A program made the translations under genes and the position numbers. DNA of 64,000 nucleotides from Dechloromonas agitata is5 (GTDB taxonomy: Bacteria > Pseudomonadota > Gammaproteobacteria > Burkholderiales > Rhodocyclaceae): contig NZ_KI912532.1 of assembly GCF_000519045.1 (NCBI RefSeq), positions 1 through 64,000 of the forward strand. Direction: 5' to 3'. The notes beneath the pieces were generated by a model. That model worked only from the letters and a program-made list of their open reading frames with translations, made no database searches and had not been told where the DNA came from. Positions 46,058-57,210 of this stretch are shown piece after piece; positions within the stretch are counted from its first letter, which is position 1; each line of letters opens with the position of its first letter.

Positions 46058-47677
46058 ATGCCACGCATCGCCGATTTGAAGATTTGGGTTCGCATCACTG
46101 CCGCCATCTGGGTCGTCCTGGCCATCATCTGGGCCGGCGCCATCGTCTGGACGACACAAGTCAATCGTGACACGGCAATTCGCCAGGCACAGGACTTTTC
46201 ACAGAGCATTCACGAAATGACCATGGCCGGCCTGACCGGCATGATGATCACCGGCACGGTCGGTCAGCGCGAGGTTTTCCTCGACCAGATCAAGCAGCTG
46301 TCGATCATCAAGGATCTGCACGTCGCCCGTGGCGAAGCGGTGACCAAGCTCTACGGCCCGGATACCAAGAGCGCGCGCGAGCTTGACGCCCTCGAAAAGC
46401 AGGTCATGGCGACCGGCACCCCGTACATGGCGGTACAAACGGCCGAGGGTAATTCCTTCCTGCACGTCATCAACCCGACCAAGGCCGCCAAGAACTACCT
46501 TGGCAAGGACTGCATCGTCTGTCACCAGGTGCCGGAAGGCACGGTGCTCGGCGTGGTCAGCATGAAGGTATCGCTCGACTCGGTCGAGTCCGAGGTTGCC
46601 GCCTTCCGCCTGAAAATCGCGGGCGTCGCGCTGATCGCGCTCGGCGCCCTGCTCGTCATCATCTACCTGATCACCCACCATTTCGTCACCCGGCCGCTCG
46701 ACGAACTGCGCAAGGGTCTCTCCGACATTGCCCGCGGCGAGGGCGACCTGACCCGCCGCCTGCCGATCAAGGGCAAGGATGAAGTTGGCCAGTCGGCCCA
46801 GGTCTTCAACGAGATGATGGACAACTTCAACCAGCTCGTCCGCCAGGTGCGCGATGCCGCCAGCCAGGTGTCGACGCGGGTCGGTGCGCTTTCCGACAGC
46901 GCCGACCGGGTGACGCAGAGTTCGCACCAGCAGAACGAAAAATCCAGCCATGCTGCGGCTGCCGTCGAGCAACTGGTATCGAGCATTTCGTCCATCGCGC
47001 AGAGCGCCGAGCATGTCCAGCACCAGTCGCAGGAAAGCCTGGCCCGCGCGAACGAAGGCAGCCGCAACCTGGAAACCCTGCTCGGCGAGATGAATGTCGT
47101 CGAGCGTGCCGTCCGCGAGATGGCCGACTCGGTGAACAACTTCGTGCACAACACCGAAGCCATCACGCAGATGACCCGCGAGGTAAAGGACATCGCCGAA
47201 CAAACCAACCTGCTCGCCCTCAATGCGGCCATCGAGGCCGCCCGCGCCGGTGAGCAGGGGCGTGGTTTTGCGGTTGTGGCAGACGAAGTGCGCAAGCTGG
47301 CTGAAAAATCCTCCCGCTCAGCCAGCGAAATCGACACCATCACCGCCAGCCTGAGCGCTCAATCCGTTTCTGTCCGGCGCAGCATCGAGGCCGGACTGGA
47401 GCACCTCGACGCCAGCCAGACGGCCGTCGCTTCCGTCTCGAGCGTATTGCAGGCGACCAACGGTTCAGTCAGTGAAGTCGGACACGGGCTCGACGCCATC
47501 GCCGCCGCCACTGATCAGCAGCGTCGCTTCTCCGGTGAAGTCGAATCCAGCATCGAGGCGATTGCCGGCATGGCCCGCGAGAACTCCGGCACGGTTGAAC
47601 AGACCGCCAGCGCCGCCCATGACCTGAAGCGGCTGGCCGATAGCCTGGCCGGCCTGGTCGGACGTTTCAAGGTTTAA
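46058..47677 (+). CDS. Methyl-accepting chemotaxis protein with periplasmic CXXCH motif
   Basis: A 539-residue chemoreceptor. Order: membrane helix 1 (about 11-31), periplasmic domain (about 34-185), membrane helix 2 (about 187-212), HAMP domain (about 213-268), and a signalling helical bundle with the conserved tip [20 protein letters not shown] ([18 protein letters not shown] here). The periplasmic part contains [14 protein letters not shown]152, C155 and H156 form a CXXCH c-type haem attachment motif. Haem-bearing chemoreceptors of this type sense redox state or small ligands; that this one binds haem is inference. ATG 46058 follows AGGGGG. It lies 33 bases after the EF-hand-like gene, probably one transcript. 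Confidence 0.93.
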   Translation: MPRIADLKIWVRITAAIWVVLAIIWAGAIVWTTQVNRDTAIRQAQDFSQSIHEMTMAGLTGMMITGTVGQREVFLDQIKQLSIIKDLHVARGEAVTKLYGPDTKSARELDALEKQVMATGTPYMAVQTAEGNSFLHVINPTKAAKNYLGKDCIVCHQVPEGTVLGVVSMKVSLDSVESEVAAFRLKIAGVALIALGALLVIIYLITHHFVTRPLDELRKGLSDIARGEGDLTRRLPIKGKDEVGQSAQVFNEMMDNFNQLVRQVRDAASQVSTRVGALSDSADRVTQSSHQQNEKSSHAAAAVEQLVSSISSIAQSAEHVQHQSQESLARANEGSRNLETLLGEMNVVERAVREMADSVNNFVHNTEAITQMTREVKDIAEQTNLLALNAAIEAARAGEQGRGFAVVADEVRKLAEKSSRSASEIDTITASLSAQSVSVRRSIEAGLEHLDASQTAVASVSSVLQATNGSVSEVGHGLDAIAAATDQQRRFSGEVESSIEAIAGMARENSGTVEQTASAAHDLKRLADSLAGLVGRFKV

Positions 47678-47686
47678 CCAGCGGGT

Positions 47687-47728
47687 AGTCGTCCGTCATG
47701 GGTTGCCAGCAACCCATATCGGACGACT
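47687..47728. other. Long hairpin between convergent mcp and kinase genes
   Basis: AGTCGTCCG and ATGGGTTG (47687-47705) pair with CAACCCAT and CGGACGACT (47710-47728) with a 2-by-2 internal mismatch and a CCAG loop: 17 pairs. There is no T-run on either side, so it may stop transcription by a Rho- or pairing-dependent means rather than as an intrinsic terminator. Confidence 0.65.
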
Positions 47729-47732
47729 CGCC

Positions 47733-49100
47733 TCACATCGGCGCCAATTCAAGGTCCAGGCCGCCACCCGGCTTGTTCGACCCGCCGACCTGGGATGCCG
47801 ACAGGCTCTGCACCGCCGGCAGCCCCTGTGCCGCGGCGATCCGGTTGACCTCGCGCATGCGCTTGATCATCCGGCTGAGCAGGACGTTACGCATGCGTTC
47901 CATCAACTCTTCCGACGACAGGGCTAGCGCTGCTGCGTTGATTTCAAGGAAAAGGGTTGGCTCCAGCGTTACGGCCGTCGAGCAGCGCAAATCGCTGGAG
48001 GGGTGGAGGAAGGCGACTTCGCCGACCGGCTCGCTGGGACCCAGCCGGCACAGCGCCTTGCCCTCGATCGACACTTCGACCGAACCGGAAACAATGACGC
48101 CGAAGAACTTGCTGCGCTCCCCCTCGCGGATCAGTGCGACATTCGGCGAGACCTCCCGCCAGACCGCAACGCGCAGGACCTCCCAGATTTCGATGTTCTC
48201 GAACTCGGTGAAAAATTCCAGCTTACGCAGGGTTTCGAAGTGCCTGGTATCCTCGACCGTCGAGTCCTCGTCGACCAACTGGTAGCGCACGGCCGACAGG
48301 TCCTTGGCCATTTCGGCGCCATTCCGGTAGCGGTTGTAGAGATCCTTTTCCAGCGCCCGCTTCAGGATGGCGTTCAGCCCCTCCGGCAGATCGGGGCGCA
48401 ACGAGGTCACCGAAGGCGCCTCGGTATTGACGATACGATAGATCAGCGTCGCCTGGTTGTTGGCGCGGAACGGCAGGCGGCCGGTCAGTAACTGAAAGAG
48501 CACGACGCCCAGCGAGTAGAGGTCGGTCTTCTGGTTGAGCGGATAATTCTTGATCTGCTCGGGTGACATGTAGGCCGGCGAGCCAACGCCCATGATGAAG
48601 GTCGAATCCCGGTCGAGATCCTTGTTCATGTTCAGCGCCAGCCCGAAGTCGGCGATCTTGGCCTCGTCGTTGGCGGCGACCATGATGTTGGCCGGCTTGA
48701 TGTCGCGATGGATGATGCCCTGCCGATACGCTGCGTCGAGCGCCATGCAGCACTTGAAGATAATGCCGATGACGCGGTGCATCGGTAGCAGCTTGTCGAT
48801 CCGCGTATGGTCCTCGAGCGAGAAACCCTTGACGTACTCCATCGCCAGATAGGCGAAATCCTGCTCGACCACCGCCTCATAGACCTGCACGATGTTCGGG
48901 TGATTCAGTCGCTTGGCAACCATCCCCTCGTTCTGGAACAGCTTGCGCATGCGGCGCGACATCGCCCCGCCATCCTTCCCGAACTGGATCACCTTGACGG
49001 CAACTTGGCGGCCTGAATCCGGATCATCGCAAAGGTAGACCGTCGCGGTCGCTCCCTTGCCGAGCTCTCGAATCACGCGGTATTTGCCGATCGTTTCCAT
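47733..49100 (-). CDS. Ser/Thr protein kinase fused to a cyclic-nucleotide-binding domain
   Basis: A 455-residue soluble protein. The Hanks-type kinase domain covers about 7-265: glycine loop GKGATATVY, Lys 36 in VAVKV, HRDIKPANIM (catalytic Asp 133), DFGLA (151-155), the SPEQ segment and the activation loop. After a linker (about 270-300), a cNMP-binding domain (about 300-415) has the family pattern FFGVIVSGSVEVSIEG and EPVGEVAFLHPSSDLRCSTA. The C-terminal tail is Gly/Ser/Pro-rich. A kinase controlled by a cNMP-type domain is unusual but known in bacteria; whether a ligand binds is not shown. It is divergent from grpE. Confidence 0.9.
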   Translation of the reverse strand: METIGKYRVIRELGKGATATVYLCDDPDSGRQVAVKVIQFGKDGGAMSRRMRKLFQNEGMVAKRLNHPNIVQVYEAVVEQDFAYLAMEYVKGFSLEDHTRIDKLLPMHRVIGIIFKCCMALDAAYRQGIIHRDIKPANIMVAANDEAKIADFGLALNMNKDLDRDSTFIMGVGSPAYMSPEQIKNYPLNQKTDLYSLGVVLFQLLTGRLPFRANNQATLIYRIVNTEAPSVTSLRPDLPEGLNAILKRALEKDLYNRYRNGAEMAKDLSAVRYQLVDEDSTVEDTRHFETLRKLEFFTEFENIEIWEVLRVAVWREVSPNVALIREGERSKFFGVIVSGSVEVSIEGKALCRLGPSEPVGEVAFLHPSSDLRCSTAVTLEPTLFLEINAAALALSSEELMERMRNVLLSRMIKRMREVNRIAAAQGLPAVQSLSASQVGGSNKPGGGLDLELAPM

Positions 49101-49193
49101 TGGCGATATTTGAGAAAAATGCAGGGATTTATCGTAGCACGCCGCTTTGGAGGCCGCGGCAGTTTCCTGTGCAAAGAAATTACTTGGCAGGGG

Positions 49194-49221
49194 CTTGAAA
49201 GTACAAAACCCGCCCCCAAAT
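49194..49221 (+). promoter_or_regulatory. Sigma-32 heat-shock promoter of grpE
   Basis: CTTGAAA (49194-49200) and CCCCAAAT (49214-49221) are separated by 13 bases, an excellent match to the sigma-32 consensus CTTGAAA-N11-16-CCCCATNT. It lies about 29 bases before the grpE start codon. No CIRCE palindrome was seen in the kinase-grpE gap (49101-49249). Confidence 0.88.
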
Positions 49222-49249
49222 ACCGAAAAGATTTTTTGGAGAAACGCGT

Positions 49250-49810
49250 ATGTCCAACCCCGAAAACACCCAGGAAGCCATGCTGGGCAACGAACCTGTC
49301 ACCGAGCAACCGGCAGCTGCCGAGACTGCACAGACCGACAACGTCGACACCATTCCAAGCCTCGAGGAGCAGTTCAAGGCCCTCGAACTGAAGGCAGCCG
49401 AGCATTACGACGCCTGGCTGCGTGCCAAGGCCGAAGGCGAAAACATCCGCCGCCGCGCCCAGGAAGACATTTCCAAGGCCCACAAATTCGCCGTCGAGAA
49501 GTTCGCTGGCGAACTGCTGGCCGTCAAGGACAGCCTGGAAGCCGCCCTGGCCGTGCCGGAGCAGACCGTCGAAAGCTTCAAGTCCGGCGTCGAGCTGACC
49601 CTGAAGCAACTGGTTTCCGCCTTCGAGAAAAACGCCCTGCACGAAGTCAATCCGGCCGGCGAGAAGTTCGACCCGCACAAGCACCAGGCCATCGGCATGG
49701 TCGATTCCGAGCAGGAAGCCAACACCGTGGTCACCGTGCTGCAGAAGGGCTACCTGATCGCCGACCGCGTGCTGCGCCCGGCCCTGGTCATGGTCGCCAA
49801 GGGCAAATAA
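49250..49810 (+). CDS. grpE: Nucleotide exchange factor GrpE
   Basis: A 186-residue exchange factor that releases ADP from DnaK. A disordered acidic N-terminus (about 1-35) is followed by the long helix (about 38-95, with [17 protein letters not shown]) and the C-terminal beta wing with [20 protein letters not shown] and [22 protein letters not shown] 49250 follows TTGGAG at about 8 bases. A sigma-32 promoter precedes it. dnaK follows 67 bases downstream, with its own promoter. Confidence 0.97.
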   Translation: MSNPENTQEAMLGNEPVTEQPAAAETAQTDNVDTIPSLEEQFKALELKAAEHYDAWLRAKAEGENIRRRAQEDISKAHKFAVEKFAGELLAVKDSLEAALAVPEQTVESFKSGVELTLKQLVSAFEKNALHEVNPAGEKFDPHKHQAIGMVDSEQEANTVVTVLQKGYLIADRVLRPALVMVAKGK

Positions 49811-49813
49811 ACA

Positions 49814-49842
49814 CTTGAAATCGTTGGGGTGAATCCCCAATT
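49814..49842 (+). promoter_or_regulatory. Sigma-32 heat-shock promoter of dnaK, with inverted repeat
   Basis: CTTGAAA (49814-49820) and CCCCAATT (49835-49842) are separated by 14 bases. The -10 element is part of an inverted repeat TTGGGG (49824-49829) and CCCCAA (49835-49840). The promoter starts 3 bases after the grpE stop codon and would give dnaK-dnaJ a second heat-shock start. Confidence 0.82.
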
Positions 49843-49877
49843 CACGAACATCAGCCATTCATCTTAAGGAAACAAAC

Positions 49878-51818
<1,941 letters not shown>

Positions 51819-51835
51819 GCCTGACGCAATAGCCC

Positions 51836-51875
51836 GGCGCCGAGCCTTCCGGAACCTCCGGCGGCGCTCGGCGCC
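51836..51875 (+). terminator. Hairpin between dnaK and dnaJ (attenuator or weak terminator)
   Basis: GGCGCCGAGC (51836-51845) pairs with GCTCGGCGCC (51866-51875), a 10-pair GC-rich stem, with an inner CCGG/CCGG stem. It is followed by TTTGTC only, a weak T-run, so partial termination or mRNA processing could lower dnaJ relative to dnaK. Confidence 0.65.
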
Positions 51876-51899
51876 TTTGTCACTTAGACGGGACTGAAC

Positions 51900-53033
<1,134 letters not shown>

Positions 53034-53071
53034 GCCAGCAGCAGTACCTGATCAGCCAGGCAACACACCAG

Positions 53072-53102
53072 GCGCCCCGCGAGCAATCCCGGGGCGCTTT
53101 TT
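53072..53102 (+). terminator. Intrinsic terminator after dnaJ
   Basis: GCGCCCCG (53072-53079) pairs with CGGGGCGC (53090-53097) around a 10-base loop, followed by TTTTT (53098-53102). It ends the grpE-dnaK-dnaJ unit. Confidence 0.9.
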
Positions 53103-53165
53103 ATGGCCGAGACGACGGCTGCCCCTCGCATTCCGGCACAGCAAGCGGCTTTTCAGCGCCTTTTC

Positions 53166-53197
53166 GTGACAACAGCAAGCATTTCCGCCCATATAAT
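53166..53197 (+). promoter_or_regulatory. Candidate promoter of the first substrate-binding protein
   Basis: A perfect TATAAT (53192-53197) lies 35 bases before the start codon of the following gene. The -35 is poor: GTGACA at 53166-53171 is 20 bases away. The gene follows a terminator, so a local promoter is expected. Confidence 0.45.
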
Positions 53198-53232
53198 GGG
53201 TGGATTCTTCCGGCCTCGATAGCGAGAAACTC

Positions 53233-54381
53233 ATGAAAGCGATTCGCCACATCCTGTCCGCCTGTCTGATCGGCATCGCGGCCTTGCCTGCCGCCTTTGC
53301 CGAAACCGGCGTCACCGACACCTCGATCAGCCTTGGCATGTCCGTCCCCTTGTCCGGCCCGGCCAGCGCTCACGGTCAGGAGCTGAAGAATGTCATCAAC
53401 GCCTACTTCGAACAGGTCAACAAGAACGGCGGGGTGAACGGCCGCAAGTTGCAACTGACCGTTCTCGACGATGCTTACGATCCGGAAAAAACGGTTGCCA
53501 ATACCAAGACACTGATCGAAACGAACAAGGTTTTCGCGCTGATCGGCTACTACGGTTCGACGGCGATGACCGATGCCATGAACAAGGTCTTCGGCCCGGC
53601 CAAGGTGCCGCTGATCGGCGGCATTTCCGGCGCCATGTCGCTACGCCAGCCGCCGGCCGGCAACCCGAACAACCGCTACCTGTTCGTCCAGCGTGCCAGC
53701 TATGCCGATGAGGCCGAGGCGATCGGCACGCAGCTGGCCACCCTCGGCCTGAAGAACATTGCAGTCTTCTACCAGAACGACGGTTTCGGCAAGGCCGGTC
53801 TCGAAGGCCTGACCCATGCGCTGAAGAAACACAACCTGACCCCCTCGGCAACCGCCAGTGTCGAGCGCAATTCCGAGGATATCGGCAAGGCCGTCGAAGC
53901 CATCGCCAAGGCCGCCCCGCAGGCAGTGGTCATGGTTACCCTGTACAAACCGACGGCGGCGATGGTCAAGGCCCTGCACAAGCTCAACCAGAACCCGATG
54001 TTCATGACCCTGTCGCCGGTCGGCGCCGAGCAACTGACCCAGGAACTGGGTAACGATGCCCGTGGCATCGGCATCTCGCAGGTCATGCCCTACCCGTGGA
54101 ACGACACCCTGCCGATCGCCAAGGAATACCAGCATTTCGTCGGCAAGCAGGGGACGTACTCCTACACAGGCATGGAAGGTTTCATCATCGCCAAGCTGGC
54201 CGTCGAAGCCTTGCGCAAGGCCGGTGGCAAGGAACTGAGCCGCGAAAAGCTCGTATCGACGCTGGAGGGGATGAATCAGGATTTTGGCGGCTATCGCGTC
54301 AGCTTCGGGCCGAATAACCATGCCGGCTCGCAGTTCGTCCAACTGACGGTGATCGGCGCTGGTGGCAAGCTGATGAAATAG
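53233..54381 (+). CDS. ABC transporter substrate-binding protein, branched-chain-amino-acid type (copy 1)
   Basis: A 382-residue periplasmic protein of the Leu/Ile/Val-binding (LivK-like, Peripla_BP_6) family. The signal peptide MKAIRHILSACLIGIAALPA ends at about residue 23 (AFA/ET). The mature protein opens VTDTSISLGMSVPLSGPAS, with INAYFEQVNKNGGVNGRKLQ, IGYYGSTAMTDAMNKVFGPA and NIAVFYQNDGFGKAGLEGL. The ligand is not evident. ATG 53233 is chosen because a signal peptide begins there. The neighbouring gene at 54532 is a paralogue of exactly the same length. No permease or ATPase gene is adjacent. Confidence 0.9.
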   Translation: MKAIRHILSACLIGIAALPAAFAETGVTDTSISLGMSVPLSGPASAHGQELKNVINAYFEQVNKNGGVNGRKLQLTVLDDAYDPEKTVANTKTLIETNKVFALIGYYGSTAMTDAMNKVFGPAKVPLIGGISGAMSLRQPPAGNPNNRYLFVQRASYADEAEAIGTQLATLGLKNIAVFYQNDGFGKAGLEGLTHALKKHNLTPSATASVERNSEDIGKAVEAIAKAAPQAVVMVTLYKPTAAMVKALHKLNQNPMFMTLSPVGAEQLTQELGNDARGIGISQVMPYPWNDTLPIAKEYQHFVGKQGTYSYTGMEGFIIAKLAVEALRKAGGKELSREKLVSTLEGMNQDFGGYRVSFGPNNHAGSQFVQLTVIGAGGKLMK

Positions 54382-54403
54382 CTTTTCCGGCTGAACGGAA
54401 AAC

Positions 54404-54435
54404 GGGCTGGCGCCATGGGGGCCAGCCCATTTTTT
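54404..54435 (+). terminator. Intrinsic terminator after substrate-binding copy 1
   Basis: GGGCTGGC (54404-54411) pairs with GCCAGCCC (54421-54428) around a 9-base loop, followed by ATTTTTT (54429-54435). The second copy is therefore likely to have its own promoter; I see no clear one in the remaining 96 bases. Confidence 0.88.
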
Positions 54436-54531
54436 GTGCAACGGCGGTTTTTTACTGTAAGCCAGTCGTCAGGAAAGCACACCATTGTTCACCGTGCCCC
54501 AATCCACTTCCAACATAAGGCACCGGAGACA

Positions 54532-55680
54532 ATGAGATCATTTCGTAACGCACTTTTCGCCAGTTTGCTGGCGTTGGGCCTGAGCCAGGCCCACGCCGAC
54601 GACGGCGTGACCGACACCAGCATCACCCTCGGCATGTCCGCCCCCTTCACCGGCCCGAACGGGCTGTACGGCATGCAGATGCGGGAGGCGATGACCGCCT
54701 ATTTCGACCAGGTCAACAAGGCCGGCGGCATCAACGGCCGTAAGGTCGAACTGATCACCATCGACGATGGCTATGAAACCGATCGCACCCTGGCCAACAC
54801 CAAGGCACTGATCCAGGACAAGAAGGTCTTCGCGCTAACCGGCTATTACGGCTCAACGCCGACCACCGAGGCAATGAACAAGGTCTTCGGCCCGGCCAAG
54901 GTGCCGCTGATCGGCACCATCTCGGGCGCCGGCAGCCTGCGCGAGCAGCCCTCCGCCAACCCGAACAACCGCTACATGTTCAACATCCGTGCCAGCTATG
55001 CCGACGAAGCCGAGGCCATCGTCAGCCAGATCATCGCGCTGGGCCTGAAGAACATCGCGGTCTTCTACCAGAACGACGGCTTCGGCAAATCCGGCCTCGA
55101 CGGCGTCACCAACGCACTGAAACGGGCCAACCTGGCGCCGGTCGCCGTCGGAACTGTCGAGCGCAACTCGGTCGATGTCACCAAGGCCGTCGAAGCGATC
55201 AGCAAATCGACGCCGCAGGCCGTGGTCATGGTCACCCTGTACAAACCGACTGCTGCCTTCGTCAAGGCCATGAAACAGATCGGCCAGTTCCCGATGTTCC
55301 TCACCCTGTCGCCGGTCGGCGGCGAGGTGCTGGCCCAGGAACTGGGTAACGACGCACGCGGCATCGGCATCTCGCAGGTCGTGCCCTATCCATGGAACGA
55401 CACCATCGGCGTCGTCCGCGAATACCAGAAGCTGCTCGACAAGCAGAAGGACAAGTTCTCCTATTACGGCCTGGAGGGTTACATCACCGCCCGCCTGGTC
55501 ACCGAGGCGCTGAAGAAGACCGGCAAGGACCTGACCCGCGAAAAGCTGGTCAGCACCATGGAAGGCATGCAGAATTTCGATCTGGGCGGCTTCAAGGTGA
55601 ACTACGGCCCGAACAGCCGCCTCGGCTCACGCTATGTCGAATTGACGGTCGTCGGCGCCGGCGGCAAGGTCATCAAGTAA
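54532..55680 (+). CDS. ABC transporter substrate-binding protein, branched-chain-amino-acid type (copy 2)
   Basis: A 382-residue paralogue of the preceding gene. The signal peptide MRSFRNALFASLLALGLSQA is cleaved after HA (about 22). The mature protein opens DDGVTDTSITLGMSAPFTGP, and shares NKVFGPAKVPLIG, NIAVFYQNDGFGK, VVMVTLYKPTAA, LTLSPVG and GNDARGIGISQV with copy 1. Residues around the pocket differ (for example SAPFTGPNGLYG against SVPLSGPASAHG), so the two may bind different ligands. ATG 54532 follows CGGAGA. No permease genes are near; a bidirectional terminator follows. Confidence 0.9.
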   Translation: MRSFRNALFASLLALGLSQAHADDGVTDTSITLGMSAPFTGPNGLYGMQMREAMTAYFDQVNKAGGINGRKVELITIDDGYETDRTLANTKALIQDKKVFALTGYYGSTPTTEAMNKVFGPAKVPLIGTISGAGSLREQPSANPNNRYMFNIRASYADEAEAIVSQIIALGLKNIAVFYQNDGFGKSGLDGVTNALKRANLAPVAVGTVERNSVDVTKAVEAISKSTPQAVVMVTLYKPTAAFVKAMKQIGQFPMFLTLSPVGGEVLAQELGNDARGIGISQVVPYPWNDTIGVVREYQKLLDKQKDKFSYYGLEGYITARLVTEALKKTGKDLTREKLVSTMEGMQNFDLGGFKVNYGPNSRLGSRYVELTVVGAGGKVIK

Positions 55681-55700
55681 GCATTTCCGTCGCCACCCAG

Positions 55701-55730
55701 CAAAAGCCCGACGACATCGTCGGGCTTTTG
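55701..55730. terminator. Bidirectional terminator between substrate-binding copy 2 and cysS
   Basis: CAAAAGCCCGACGA (55701-55714) pairs exactly with TCGTCGGGCTTTTG (55717-55730), leaving a two-base loop centre, so the effective loop is larger. A- and T-rich ends allow use by both convergent genes. Confidence 0.88.
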
Positions 55731-55734
55731 TCAT

Positions 55735-57105
55735 TCAGGCACGCCGCCAAGTGGTGCCTTGCGGACTGTCATCGAGGACGATGCCGGCCGCCTTCAATTC
55801 ATCGCGGATACGGTCGGCCTCGGCGAAATTACGCGCTTTCTTGGCCGCTGCACGATCTTCGATCATCTGCGCAATGGCTGCCTCGTCAAGCCCGCCAGCA
55901 GTGGCGCCCCCCTGCAGGTAAGCCATCGGCTCGCGTTCGAGCAGGCCGATGACGCCCCCCAGGGCCTTGAGCAGACCGGACAACTCGGCGCTCTTCTGGC
56001 GATTGGCTTCGGCGGCCAGTTCGAACAGCACGGCGATGGCGCCATGCGAATCGAAATCCTCGTTCAGCGCCGCGGCGAAACGAGCGGCAAAGTCGCTGCT
56101 CCAGTCGATGGCGACAGCTGCCGGCGGCACGTCGCGCAGCGTGAAATACAGGCTGTCCAGGCTGCGCTTGGCGTCCTCCAGGTGGGCATCGGAATAATTC
56201 AGCGGACTGCGGTAGTGGGCACGCAGGATGAAGAAGCGCACGACCTCGGCGTCGAACTGTTCGAGCACGGTACGGATGGTGAAGAAATTACCGAGCGACT
56301 TCGACATCTTCTCGTTATCGACGCGCACGAACCCGTTGTGCATCCAGTAATTGACGTAGGAGCAGCAGTTGGCCCCCTCCGACTGGGCGATCTCGTTCTC
56401 GTGGTGCGGGAACTGCAAGTCCTGGCCGCCGCCGTGGATATCGAAATGATTGCCGAGCAGGGTCGAACTCATCGCCGAGCATTCGATATGCCAGCCCGGC
56501 CGGCCCTCGCCCCAAGGCGACTGCCAGGCCGGTTCGCCCGGTTTGGCGTGCTTCCAGAGTACGAAATCAAGCGGATCCTGCTTGGCGGAATCGACCTCGA
56601 CCCGCTCGCCGGCGCGCAGGTCATCGAGCGACTTGCCGGACAATTTGCCGTAGCCGGGGAACTTGCGCACTGCGTAATTCACGTCGCCATCGGCCGCCTG
56701 ATAGGCCAGGCCGTTGTTTTCCAGCTTGCGAATGATGTCCTGCATCTCGACCACGTATTCAGTGGCGCGCGGTTCGTGGTCCGGGCGCAGGACGCCGAGC
56801 GCGTCGGCATCCTCGTGCATGGCGGCGATGAAACGGTCAGTCAGCTGCTGGATCGTTTCACCGTTCTCGATGGCGCGCTTGATGATCTTGTCGTCAATGT
56901 CGGTGATATTGCGGACGTAGGTGACGTCGTAGCCGGAAGCCTTCAGCCAGCGGTAAACCATGTCGAAAACCACCATCACGCGGGCATGGCCGAGGTGGCA
57001 GTAGTCATAGACGGTCATGCCGCAGACGTACATGCGAACCTTGTTCGCTTCGATGGGGGTGAATACCTGTTTTTCGCGCTTCAGCGAGTTGTAGATCTTT
57101 AGCAT
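55735..57105 (-). CDS. cysS: Cysteinyl-tRNA synthetase
   Basis: A 456-residue class I synthetase that charges tRNA-Cys. The HIGH-like motif is in [16 protein letters not shown] (about 26-41), preceded by the zinc ligand Cys in [10 protein letters not shown]; further ligands are in [10 protein letters not shown] and the [10 protein letters not shown] segment. The KMSKS motif is [11 protein letters not shown] (about 266-276). The C-terminal helical domain ends [19 protein letters not shown] 57105 begins MLKIYNSL as in the family; the frame is open much further upstream, but that part is only the antisense of the TPR gene. Confidence 0.97.
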   Translation of the reverse strand: MLKIYNSLKREKQVFTPIEANKVRMYVCGMTVYDYCHLGHARVMVVFDMVYRWLKASGYDVTYVRNITDIDDKIIKRAIENGETIQQLTDRFIAAMHEDADALGVLRPDHEPRATEYVVEMQDIIRKLENNGLAYQAADGDVNYAVRKFPGYGKLSGKSLDDLRAGERVEVDSAKQDPLDFVLWKHAKPGEPAWQSPWGEGRPGWHIECSAMSSTLLGNHFDIHGGGQDLQFPHHENEIAQSEGANCCSYVNYWMHNGFVRVDNEKMSKSLGNFFTIRTVLEQFDAEVVRFFILRAHYRSPLNYSDAHLEDAKRSLDSLYFTLRDVPPAAVAIDWSSDFAARFAAALNEDFDSHGAIAVLFELAAEANRQKSAELSGLLKALGGVIGLLEREPMAYLQGGATAGGLDEAAIAQMIEDRAAAKKARNFAEADRIRDELKAAGIVLDDSPQGTTWRRA

Positions 57106-57210
57106 GCCGGGAGGTTTTCTGGACAGCGCCGGGACGCTCAAAACTATGGATTCACCGGCGTTTTTGATAGAATCGAAGGATCGTATAACCTCGAAAAGTA
57201 TAGCATAGCG

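Noticed and set aside
49101..49249. CIRCE operator for HrcA upstream of grpE
   Set aside because: No TTAGCACTC/GAGTGCTAA pair is present. GTAGCACGCC resembles a half site only by chance.
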